This document shows, piece after piece, positions 1 to 9,250 of a DNA stretch of 64,000 nt. Each line of letters begins with the position of its first letter. Positions within the stretch are counted from its first letter, which is position 1. The stretch lies in assembly GCF_022539505.1 (NCBI RefSeq), contig NC_061511.1:31010620-31074619 (forward strand), in the 5' to 3' direction. The notes under the pieces were generated by a model. It saw only the letters and a list, made by a program, of their open reading frames with translations. It had not been told where the DNA came from and ran no database searches. This DNA comes from Lolium rigidum (taxonomy: Eukaryota > Streptophyta > Magnoliopsida > Poales > Poaceae). A program made the translations under genes and the position numbers.

Positions 1-26
1 AACACGACGCCGCGACCACCGATTCC

Positions 27-109
27 TTATAAGTATCTGCGCTGTGTCCCGGTCTCCCAATCCCATCGATTCATCCGCAGGGCAAGACGAGCTCACTGCG
101 CGCCTTACC
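27..109 (+). promoter_or_regulatory. TATA box and leader of TFIIB-like gene, left copy
   Basis: A TTATAAG box lies at 28-34. With a usual plant spacing of about 30 bases, transcription would begin near 60. The first in-frame ATG at 44 would then lie upstream of or at the start site, so the ATG at 110 is preferred. The rest of the promoter is outside the window but is seen in the right arm at 57190-57360. Confidence 0.5.
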
Positions 110-796
110 ATGAACCAGATGGACCAGTGGGGGAACTGCCCGGGCTGCGCCGGCGCGACGGTGGTGGTCGTCAACCACACCACAGGCGACACCGTCTGCA
201 CCGCGTGCGCGTTCGTCCTCGAAGCGCGCTACATCACCGACGAGCGGCCCGAGTCGCCGCCACAGCGAACCGACCAGCTCCGTACAGCCACTCCTCGACG
301 CCAAGCTCTCCAGCATCAGCACCTACTCCAACGATGCAAAGATGCCCTCCGCTGCCGGCAAGAACGCCCTGCCGCTCGACGCCATTCCAAGACCCAGCTC
401 CTGGACGGCTGCCGCGCCATCACCGACATGGCGGACCGGCTCGGCCTCACCGCCGCCATCCGGGACCAGGCCAATGAGACGTTCAAGAAGCTGATGACGA
501 AAGAGGGCAAGGGCGGCTGCTGCCCGGTCGTCCGGAACAGGGACTCCGTCTACGCCGCCTGCATCTACGTCGCGTGCCGCAGCCTCGCCGTGCCGCTCAC
601 CTACAAGGAGCTCACCTTCAGCTCCGTCAGTACTGCCCAGGCCGCCGTGGCCAGGAAGGACATCGGGAGGATGACGACGCACATCAAGAGGCTGCTCGAG
701 GAGGAGGATGGTCTGCCTAGACATAGAGTTATGCCCGCGGGACCTGTCAGGGACGACGTCCATGTCGGGTCGTGCCCGAGCCGGACTCCTACATAG
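110..796 (+). pseudogene. TFIIB-like general transcription factor, truncated (left copy)
   Basis: From the ATG at 110 the frame encodes 228 residues. An N-terminal zinc ribbon has Cys at residues 10, 13, 30 and 33 (C-x2-C-x16-C-x2-C), the spacing of plant TFIIB. Residues from about 120 to 210 resemble the first cyclin-like repeat, including ITDMADRLGL and YAACIYVACRS, then a KDIGR motif. TFIIB normally has a second cyclin repeat that binds TBP and DNA; it is absent, and the C-terminal tail after LLEEED is unrelated. Between about 250 and 395 the +3 frame (beginning near PLLDAKLSSIST) looks more TFIIB-like than the open frame, suggesting two compensating indels. Known TFIIB bridges TBP and RNA polymerase II in the nucleus. 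This copy is probably a decayed paralogue; a short divergent functional protein cannot be excluded. ATG 110 has a good context and fits the TATA position. Confidence 0.7.
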
Positions 797-820
797 AGTT
801 ATGCCCGCGGGACCTGTCTG
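720..820 (+). repeat. 28-base direct repeat at the 3' end of the TFIIB-like gene
   Basis: The sequence ACATAGAGTTATGCCCGCGG and the following GACCTGTC occur at 720-747 and again at 793-820, about 73 bases apart, bracketing the aberrant C-terminal codons. The same pair is in the right arm at about 56415-56515. It marks where TFIIB homology stops and may be a rearrangement scar. Confidence 0.75.
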
Positions 821-829
821 ACTAGACAT

Positions 830-1604
830 GTCATGATATAGATAATAATATTGTATTCTACAAATGTGTAAATTTTTAGAATGAAATATGTTGTATTTTG
901 AACTCAGCAGAAATAAAAAATCTTAATTTCATCATTGATGAATATATAGTAATGAACACTATAATCTAGATTTTATCATTTCGTGAGACTATCAACTGGC
1001 GGCAAAATATAATGTATTTCAATCTAAAGATTTACACATTCCCTACGTCTGTATGTTTTTCAAAATATTTTAGAATTATAAAATTAAAAGTTTTGAAGTT
1101 TATGAAAAATAAATAAACCAGGCTACATAAAGCCTAGGCTACAAAAGAGGTATTTTGCGTGCTTCAAGCGCTATTGACGTGTTACTAGTGACGTGTTACT
1201 ATTGAGACGTGACATTGTTTCACCTTCTAATTTACTTAACTGTGGTAAAATACTTGGCCTACTAAATACTTGGCCTACTATAGCGACATTTTAGTACATT
1301 GTACTAATCGCTCTATCTATAAAAGAATGTCTAAATTCGTATGTATCTATACACTAAAGAGCGTTTACATATATCTAAATCTAGACAAGTTTACGACCTC
1401 CTTTTAAAGATAGAGCTAGTATTTTGCGCAAATACTACTGCCACGTGTCACCAACTAACTATATATTGCATGTCAAAAAAAACTCACTATATATTGAGAC
1501 GACGTGCCGCTATTTCATATTTTTTTCTCCAAACATTCTCCTAATTAACTGTAGTAAAATACTTGGCCTATTATAGTGACATGTTAGTAGTAGTACAAGG
1601 GACC
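830..1604. other. AT-rich spacer with a degenerate direct repeat
   Basis: No gene is supported. A motif AAAATACTTGGCCTA occurs around 1246, 1267 and 1556, embedded in longer related stretches near 1225-1300 and 1538-1600, so part of the spacer is an old duplication of about 300 bases offset. Short reading frames here lack any recognisable domain. Confidence 0.6.
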
Positions 1605-2025
1605 GGAAATGGTGAATGGAACCTAGTACGTCGCGCACTACGTTTACGTAAAAGTTCAAAATAATGCTATTTAAAAGTTTCAAAAAAATGTGAAGTAAAA
1701 TTTTGCATGTATATACTATGTTGATACTTACTCGTGTGTGTTTTCATGGAAAAATACCATTGTATGTGACCTACATAAAAATGACAAAATGCAAATTCCT
1801 ATTCATGTGAATAGTACAAATTCCTGTTCACTATTCTCATTTGGACATTTTGTCATTTTTATGCAGGCTACACACAATGGTATTTTTTCGTGAAAACTTA
1901 CAAGAGTAAGTATCAACATAATATGTACATGCAAAAATTTATCACATTTTTTTGAAATTTTTAAATAACATTTTTTGAACTTTTCAGAACGGGTGCGCGC
2001 GCACCCAGGTTCCAAACGTCCGGGT
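1605..2025. mobile_element. Foldback MITE (long hairpin), left copy
   Basis: Two arms of about 200 bases are inverted copies meeting near 1812, around TTCATGTGAATAGTAC. The left half contains TGTTGATACTTACTCGTGTG and AAAATACCATTGTATG; the right half contains their reverse complements near 1875-1915. The outer end carries a GGGTGCGCGCGCACCC palindrome. There is no coding capacity. Such near-perfect hairpins of a few hundred bases are typical of grass MITEs and can give rise to small RNAs. Superfamily not assigned; target duplication not resolved. Confidence 0.75.
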
Positions 2026-2028
2026 CGT

Positions 2029-2085
2029 AGGATTTTTTTTTTTGATAAGGAAGCATAGCCCTAGCCTCTGCACCTAGGATATATA
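2029..2085 (-). mobile_element. 3' end of a LINE/SINE-type retroposon with poly(A) tail
   Basis: On the minus strand the stretch reads GTGCAGAGGCTAGGG, then GCTTCCTTATC followed by a run of A. A GATGCAGAGGC...-poly(A) ending is, from memory, usual for grass non-LTR retroposons. Only the extreme 3' end is recognisable; the 5' limit is not seen. Confidence 0.4.
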
Positions 2086-2357
2086 TATCAGCCCTCGGCC
2101 CTCATGTTAGTTGCGAAGGATGAGCCGTGCGGGTGAGATTGGGGAGGCCGAGAGTAAGATTAGGGACGGGAAGTGGAGACGATTGGAAGATCGCTAGGTC
2201 GCGCACGGTAGCGAAGCCTTCACCATCGAAGCCCTAGCATGGGCGGCGAAATAATTGATTGGAACTGACAGGCGCGGAATAGAATGCACGCGGAATTCCT
2301 TGATCGATGGATCTTGTGCGTGACTAGTCGTCTAATTCACTCATGTTCTAGGAAATG
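2086..2357. other. Unassigned GC-richer flank before the CACTA insertion
   Basis: No domain-bearing frame is seen. The sequence continues directly across the CACTA insertion into 13495 onwards, as the uninterrupted right arm shows at about 54873-55145. Confidence 0.5.
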
Positions 2358-2360
2358 CTG

Positions 2361-2625
2361 CACTGGTAGAAAAAAGGCCTTCCGTCCAGCCCCATTAGTC
2401 GCGGAAATGCAAAAACCGCGACCAAAGGCGGATTTAGTCGCGGCTCGGTTGCCCAACCGCGACCAAAGGCCTGGGCCCGAGCGCGCTCGGTGGCCAGCGT
2501 GGTGGACGTGAGGGGCTTTAGTCGCGGTTGGCCGGGCCAACCGCGACTAAATGTCCTCGAGGCTCGGCCCAGCAGGCCTTCGGTCGCGGTTGGCCGTGCC
2601 AACCGCGACTAAAGCCCCTCCCCTA
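2361..2625 (+). repeat. 5' TIR and subterminal hairpins of the CACTA element
   Basis: After the terminal inverted repeat come at least three hairpins built from TTTAGTCGCGGTTGG and its complement, near 2428-2468, 2515-2550 and 2578-2615. In CACTA elements, clustered subterminal motifs bind the element-encoded protein and bring the ends together; that role is inferred here by analogy. Confidence 0.85.
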
Positions 2626-2979
2626 CATATACCAGCCAGCCCACGACACTTAGCCATTTGGTGCCCACTTCTCTTCACAAACTTCACAAGGGGGTGTAGG
2701 TTTGCTTTTGGCTCTTCTTATGCACACAAGGTGTTTGATGAAATGTCCCAAGAGCATGAAACAAACATGATATGAAGTGTCTGAGCCACACTTGATCGAG
2801 CTTCCTCATTTATTTTTTCCTCCTCGATCGCGGTTAGCAACAACACACTTGAACCTTTCATATATATGTGTCATTGATAAAATATGCATATGTGTGTAGT
2901 TCATTGTTTAATTTCTATTTAATTAGTTTAACAAATGCATGCGATGGTTAATTATATATTTTGTATTATAATAATGCAG
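2625..2979 (+). promoter_or_regulatory. Probable promoter, leader and intron of the TNP2 gene
   Basis: A CTACATATACC TATA-like box lies near 2624, immediately after the subterminal hairpins, and is followed by a leader and an AT-rich stretch ending in ATAATGCAG, a good intron acceptor directly before the TNP2 ATG at 2980. Confidence 0.4.
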
Positions 2980-5900
2980 ATGAATCGGCAATGGATGTAC
3001 GCTAGCCGACTCTCCGGCGAATTCACTACGGGTTTGCAAGATTTCCTCGTAGTGGCTAATGCGAACAAGCAGGGGGGTTTTGTTATCTCGTCCATGTGTT
3101 AACCGTAAGAATCGAAGGGTTACTCTTCCTCAAGGGAAGTTCACGTGCACCTGATTCGGCATGGTTTCATGCCAAGCTATAATTGTTGGACCAAGCATGG
3201 AGAAAGAGGGGTTATAATGGAAGAAGATGAAGAAGGGGATGACATCGATGAGAGCTATCTTGATCATTTCGGTGATACTTTCATGGATGATGCCGAAGGT
3301 GGGGAAGGTGAAGGGAAGGTGATCAAGAAGAGGCACGTGATGAGCCCGTCGATGATCTTGGTCGGACCATTGCTGATGCACGGAGTCGCTGCGAAACCGA
3401 AAAGGAGAGGGAGAATTTGGATCACATGTTAGAGGATCACAAAAAGTCGCTCGTACCCGGGATGCGATAATGGTCCGAAAAAGTCTGGGCTGCACACTCG
3501 GATTTGCTGAGATGGAAGGCACAGGAAGGTGTAGCTGACTCGGGATTTGAAAACTTGCTGAAAATGTTGAAGAATATGTTTCCAAAGAATAACGAGTTGC
3601 CCTCCGATGACGTATGAAGCAAAGAAGGTTGTCGCGCCCTCTAGGTTTAGAGGTTCGAAGATACATGCATGCATCAACGATCGCATCCTCTACCGCGGTG
3701 AATACGAGAATTTGAATGAATGCCCGGTATGCACCGCATTGCGTTATAAGATCGGAGGCGATGACCCCGGTGACGATGTCGAGGGCCGGAAACCCAGGAA
3801 GAAGGTTCCCGCCAAGGTGATGTGGTATGCTCCTATAATACCACGGTTGAAACGTACTGTTCAGGAACAAAGAGCATGCCAAGTTGTTGAGATGGCACAA
3901 AGAGGACCGTAAGCTCGGACGGGGAGTTGAGACACCCCGCGGATGGAACGCAATGGAGAAAGATCGACGTGAGAGTTTAAAGATTTTGCAGCTGACGCAA
4001 GGAACATAAGATTTGGTCTAAGTACGGATGGCATGAATCCTTTCGGCGAGCGTAGCTCCAGCCATAGCACCTGGCCCGTGACTCTATGCATCTACAACCT
4101 TCCTCCTTGGCTGTGCATGAAGCGGAAGTTCATTATGATGCCCGTGCTCATCCAAGGTCCGAAGCAACCCGGCAACGACATCGATGTGTACCTAAGGCCA
4201 TTAGTTGATGAACTTTTACAGTTGTGGGGCAGACCTGGTGTCCGTGTGTGGGATGAGCACAAAGAAGAGGAATTTGACCTACGAGCCTTGCTTTTCGTAA
4301 CCATCAACGATTGGCCTGCTCTTAGTAACCTTTCGGGACAGTCAAATAAGGGATACAATGCATGCACGCACTGCTTACATGAGGCTGAAAGTGTACATTT
4401 GCCAAATTGTAAGAAGAACGTGTACATGGGGCATCGTCGATTTCTTCCCAAAAATCATAACGTAAGAAAGCGCGGCAAGCATTACAACGGCAAGGCAGAT
4501 CACCGGCCGAAGCTCGCGGAACGCACTGCGGTGCTGAGGTATTTGATATGGTCAAGGATTTGAAAGTCATCTTTGGAAAGGGTCCCGGCGGACAATCGGT
4601 TCCGAAGGGAGCTGACGGGCACGTAGCCATGTGGAAGAAGAAATCTATATTCTGGGAGCTAGAATATTGGAAAGTCCTAGAAGTCCGCTCTGCAATCGAC
4701 GTGATGCACGTTACGAAGAATATTTGCGTGAACTCGCTAAGCTTCTTGGGCGTGTATGGGAAGACAAATGATACAAAGGAAGCACGGCAGGACCAGCAAC
4801 GCTTGAAAGACCCTGATGACCAGCATCCGGAATGGTTTCAAGGTCGTGCCAGCTACGCTCTAACCAAAGAAGAGAAGGTCATCTTTTTTGAATGCTCGAG
4901 CGGTATTAAGGTCCCGTCTGGATTCTCGTCCAATATAAAGGGAATAATAAACATGGCGGAGAAAAAGTTCCAAAACCTGAAGTCTCACGACCGCCACGTG
5001 ATTATGACGCAATTGCTTCCGATTGCTTTGAGGGGGCTCTGCCGGAAAATGTTCGAGTAGCCATTGTGAAGCTATGTGCATTCCTCAATGCAATCTCTCG
5101 GAAGGTAATCAATCCGGAAGTTCTACCACGGTTACGGAACGATGTGGTCCAATGTCTTGTCGGCTTCGAGTTGGTGTTCCCGCCATCCTTCTTCGATATT
5201 ATGACGCACCTCCTGGTTCACCAAGTCGAAGAGATTTCCATTCTCGGTCCCGTATTTCTACACAATATGTTCCCCTTCGAGAGGTTCATGGGAGTATTAA
5301 AGAAATATGTTCGTAACCGTGCTAGGCCAGAAGGAAGCATCGCCAAGGGCTATGGAAATGAGGAGGTAATTGAGTTTTGTGTTGACTTTGTTCCCGACCT
5401 TAAGCCGATTGGTCTTCCTCGATCGCGGCACGAGGGGAGACTAAGTGGAAAAGGCACGATCGGAAGGAAATCAACGATATGTATGGACGGCCATTCTCCG
5501 ATCGAAGCACACCACACGGTTCGACCAATTCCAGCTTGGTGGCTCCGTACTTTGAGAAACACAAGAATATTTTACGCTCGGACAACCCGGGAAGCTCGAA
5601 TCCTCGGATTAGGAAGGCCCACATGGAGACTTTCGGCGGTTGGTTGAGAAAACATTTAATGAGTGACAATGAGGTTGTAGATCAGCTGTACATGTTGGCC
5701 AAGACACCATCTTCGACTATAACGACTTTCCAAGGGTACGAGATAAATGGGAATACATTTTACACGATCGCCCAAGATAAAAAGAGCACCAACCAAAACG
5801 ATGGTGTCCGCTTTGATGCGAGCAACCGAGAATGGGCAAAAGGTCACATATTATGGTTACATAGAGGAGATATGGGAACTTGACTATGGACCCTCCTTCA

Positions 5901-6323
5901 AGGTCCCTTTGTTCCGGTGCAAATGGTTCAAGCTAACAGGAGGTGGGGTAAAGGTGGACCAGCAATACGGAATGACAATGGTGGATTTCAACAATCTTGG
6001 TTACCTTGACGAACCATTCGTCCTAGCGAAAGATGTCGCTCAGGTTTTCTATGTCAAGGACATGAGTAGCAAACCGAGGAAACGGAAAGATAAGAAAACG
6101 ATCAGTACATCATGCGATGATCCAAAGCGCCACATTGTTCTTTCGGGGAAAAGAAACATCGTGGGAGTGGAGGACAAGACAGACATGTCGAGAAGATTAT
6201 AATATGTTTGGTGAAATTCCGCCCTTCAAAGTGAACACCGATCCAAGCATTAAGTTAAATGATGAGGATGCTCCATGGATACGGCCCAATCGTAAGCAAG
6301 CAGGGACACAAGGGAAGAAATGA
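2980..6323 (+). pseudogene. CACTA transposase, TNP2 family, frameshifted
   Basis: Conserved TNP2 blocks appear in order but in changing frames. There is an N-terminal transposase-associated stretch (about 2980-3180, including MNRQWMYASRLS), acidic linker (3200-3330), a GPKQPGNDIDVYLRPLVDEL block (about 4156-4215), INDWPALSNLSGQSNKGY (about 4300-4353), YMGHRRFLP (about 4424-4450), DVMHVTKN (about 4699-4722) and HNMFPFERFMG (about 5260-5292), then the C-terminal region to a TGA at 6321. The frame changes at least five times between 3430 and 6117 without convincing splice sites at most changes. TNP2 proteins bind the element ends and cut and rejoin DNA in the nucleus. Order and spacing match the family well; the gene is broken. 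Confidence 0.88.
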
Positions 6324-6461
6324 TGTGTAATAATTTATTGTACCAAACTTTGTTGAATGGATCATGTGAATTATATTGCCCGTGATGTGTTTGGTGTCCA
6401 TTTTCGAATGATTCGATTGATTCGAGAGATAGCACTGATGATACATGAAATTTGGAGTGAT

Positions 6462-6760
6462 TTAGTCATACTCCTGCCTAGGCGTATAATATGCATACTC
6501 GTAGTCTTCATAGTCGCCGCCGTTGTACTGGTAGTCGTCGCCTTCTAAGTTACCGCCGTCGTCGTCGCTGCTGTCGTCGCTGTCGTCGGGATGCCAGCGG
6601 GGATTCATCCGCTGCTCCGGCGTGAGGTCGAGGTAGTAGTGGTTCGTGATGGCTGCCCGGCGCGCAGTACCCTGAGGGAGGGGAGGGACCGGCACGCCGC
6701 CGGCGCTTAGGCTCCGGCCCGGCGGGGACGCGGTAGCCCGGTGGGCAAGGGTAGTTCGAG
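6462..6760 (-). pseudogene. Acidic-tail ORF inside the CACTA element, convergent to TNP2
   Basis: On the minus strand a frame encodes a stretch with ITNHYYLDLTPEQRMNPRWH followed by a long Asp/Tyr-rich tail to a stop at 6462. I recall similar LTPEQR...PRWHPD proteins being annotated in grass CACTA elements, but cannot check this. A possible start ATG at 6814 (minus) is in another frame, so at least one indel is present. Function unknown. Confidence 0.4.
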
Positions 6761-7011
6761 GCGCAAAGCTCCTCCACCTGCTCGGTAGGTTAGAGTGGGT
6801 GCGGTGGAAGCCATGAGAGAGTGATGAGAGATTGGAGAGATGTGATAATGCTGGCCAAGCCGGGCAACATATATGTAGTGAGAAATGGCGGGAAGAAAGA
6901 GGCGGGAAGAAAGAGCTGGCGGGAAGAAATTGGCGGGAAGAAAGAGGCGGGAAGACAGGGAAGAAATGGCGGGAAGAAGAGAAATGCCCGTGATGTGTTT
7001 GAAATGAATTA

Positions 7012-7505
7012 GTTTTATTTTTATGAATTTTTTGATATATTATTTGTATTTTTAACATTTTGAATTGAATTGGTTTTATTTTTCTGAATTTTTTGATATA
7101 TAATTTGTATTTTTAACATATTGAAAATGAATTAGTTTTATTTTTCTGATTTTTTTGATATATAATTTGTATTTTTAACATATTGAAAATGAATTAGTTT
7201 TATTTTTCTGATTTTTTTGATATATAATTTGTATTTTTAACATATTGAAATGAATTAGTTTTATTTTTCTGATTTTTTTGATATATAATTTGTATTTTTA
7301 ACATATTGAAATGAATTAGTTTTATTTTTCTGATTTTTTTGATATATAATTTGTATTTTTAACATATTGAAATGAATTAGTTTTATTTTTCTGATTTTTT
7401 TGATATATAATTTGTAATTTTAAGATTCTGAATTGAATTAGTTTTATTTTTCTGAATTTTTTGATATATTATATGTATTTTTCACAATTAGAAATGAATT
7501 ATTTT
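7012..7505 (+). repeat. AT-rich minisatellite, about 60-bp unit, about eight copies
   Basis: The unit contains GAATTAGTTTTATTTTTCTG, TTTTTTGATATATAATTTG and TATTTTTAACATATTGAAAT. The middle copies are almost identical, the outer ones diverged, a sign of recent internal amplification. No coding potential. Confidence 0.9.
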
Positions 7506-7544
7506 TATTTTTCACATTTAGAAAATGAAAGAATTTTGAAAAAG

Positions 7545-7725
7545 GCCTTTAGTCGCGGTTGGCCTGGCCAACCGCGACTAAAGGTCATTTCCGCGGGAAC
7601 CAAAAAAGGGGCGAAAAAAAGGATTTGGTCGCGGTTGGTGTGGCCAACCGCGACTAAAGGGTACCCTTTAGTCGCGGTTGGCCACACCAACCGCGACCAA
7701 AGGGGGGTCCCTATATAAAGCGGCG
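7545..7725 (+). promoter_or_regulatory. Internal CACTA hairpins next to a TATA box
   Basis: Two or three hairpins of the subterminal type (TTTAGTCGCGGTTGG with its complement) lie at 7549-7585, 7626-7660 and 7669-7703, far from either end. They are directly followed by CTATATAAAG at 7712-7721. The arrangement suggests the promoter of the second gene uses the same protein-binding motifs as the element ends. Confidence 0.6.
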
Positions 7726-8300
7726 CTGAACCGCCGCGCCGAACACTTCGCCATCATCTTCGTCTCTACGCGCGCCTGAGGAGAGATCGTCGCCACGCCG
7801 CCTGGAGGATCGTCGCCAACGCCGCCGGAGCGCGCCGCTGCACGCCGCCGTTCGTCCTGCGCCCCTCTCCTTCTCCGCCCTGCGCCGTCTGCCGCCTCTC
7901 TGCCGCGCGCCGCCCCCTGCCTCCGCGCGCGCTCGATCTGGTCGATCTCGGGGCGGCCGCCGACTGACGCGCGCGCGCGCGCCCTTCTCTCGCCTTGCGC
8001 CGCCCCGCTCCGCGCTCTCGGCCGGCCGCCGCCGCCTGCGCGCGCGCGCCCCTGCATGCCCCCGTGTTCGCGCGCGCCCTGCGCGCCGGCCGCGCGCGCG
8101 CCTGTGGAGATCTCCACGCCGCGCCGTTCGCCATGCATGGCCGGCGGCGGCGCCGCCCGGCCCGCGCGCGTGTATCACAGAGGATGAGAGAGAGAGATCG
8201 AGAGGAACCGCCGGCCGGATTTTTCAGTTAGCCGCCGGCCATACGTACGTACGCGCGCGCATGCAGTATACAGAGAGAGAGGAACCGCCGGATTTTTTTG
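7726..8300 (+). other. GC-rich probable leader of the second CACTA gene
   Basis: This very GC-rich stretch has long overlapping open frames on both strands, an effect of base composition, and no domain is seen in them. Its position right after the TATA box suggests a transcribed leader. A short direct repeat (GAGAGAGAGGAACCGCCGG type) occurs near 8190 and 8270. Confidence 0.45.
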
Positions 8301-8319
8301 TTTTGAGTTTTCGTCTTTT

Positions 8320-8965
8320 TAATTTTAACTACTTAATTAACTTTGGAATGTTTGTAAGTAAAAATGAAAAATATAATACTTTGAAATGTTAACTGAAAAA
8401 TTGAGACTTAATAAAAAATCACTCTCTTTTTTTACTTAACAAAAAATTAACTTAACTAAAATTTTGACTTAATAAATTTGAAACTTAACATATTATTATG
8501 ACTTAATAAAATTTTGACTTAATATGACTTAAATTTTGACTTAATTATATGACTTAAAATTTTGACTTATTAAAATTAAAACTTAACATATTATTATGAC
8601 TTAATAAAATTAACTTAACTAAAATTTTGACTTAATATGACTTAAATTTTACAAGAACTCAAAATAACTTAACATAATATTAATTTGGATTTGGAATGTT
8701 AAGAAAACATAATATTGGAATGTTAAGGAAAAAATAACTTAAAAAACTAACTTAACAAAAAAATTGTGAGGATAAAAAATTGATTTAATAAAAAATCTCC
8801 CTCATTTCTTTTTACTTAACAAAAAAGTAACTTAACTAAAATTTTGACTTAATAAAATTAAAACTTAGACTTCAAAATTTTGACTTAATAAATTTGACTT
8901 AAAATTTTTGACTTCACAATTTTTACTTAATAATTTTGACATAACAATTTTGACTTAATTAAATA
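8320..8965 (+). repeat. Degenerate ACTTAATAAAATTTTG array
   Basis: The motif TTTTGACTTAATAAAATT and variants recur many times with irregular spacing. No coding potential. It lies between the GC-rich leader and the start of the second gene, so it may be part of an intron. Confidence 0.8.
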
Positions 8966-9250
8966 CACCGTACCCTCGCGCGAACCGCCGCGCCCCATTC
9001 TTCTTCTCCGCCGATCGAACGAGCTCCGCAGCGACGCCGTTAGGCTTCCCCTTCGGCACCGCCACCTCCCTCCGTTAGCGAGCCCCTCGTATACGCGCGG
9101 CTTCCCTCTCGGCACCGCCACCGCCCTTTCGCCACCGCCGCCCTTTCGCCTCCCTCGTCTCCATCTCTGTTTATATGTACAGAAGAGATGTGATAATGCT
9201 GGCATATACACAATTACTTAGTTTTTACTACATGTTTTCAGGACTGACAT
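8966..9250 (+). other. Second GC-rich block and probable intron before the second CACTA gene
   Basis: After a C-rich stretch a short AT-rich segment ends TGTTTTCAG, a good splice acceptor, 8-10 bases before the ATG at 9251. The 19-base string GAGATGTGATAATGCTGGC near 9186 also occurs at about 6837, pointing to an internal duplication. Confidence 0.4.

Noticed and set aside
323..829. 168-codon minus-strand frame opposite the TFIIB-like gene
   Set aside because: Antisense shadow of the cyclin-repeat coding sequence; no domain of its own.
3130..3900. 256-codon minus-strand frame
   Set aside because: It is the shadow of the TNP2 gene on the opposite strand; the plus-strand blocks match the transposase family.
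7668..8178. Long overlapping minus-strand frames rich in Arg, Ala and Gly
   Set aside because: Very GC-rich DNA lacks stop codons by composition; open frames occur in several phases and no domain is seen.
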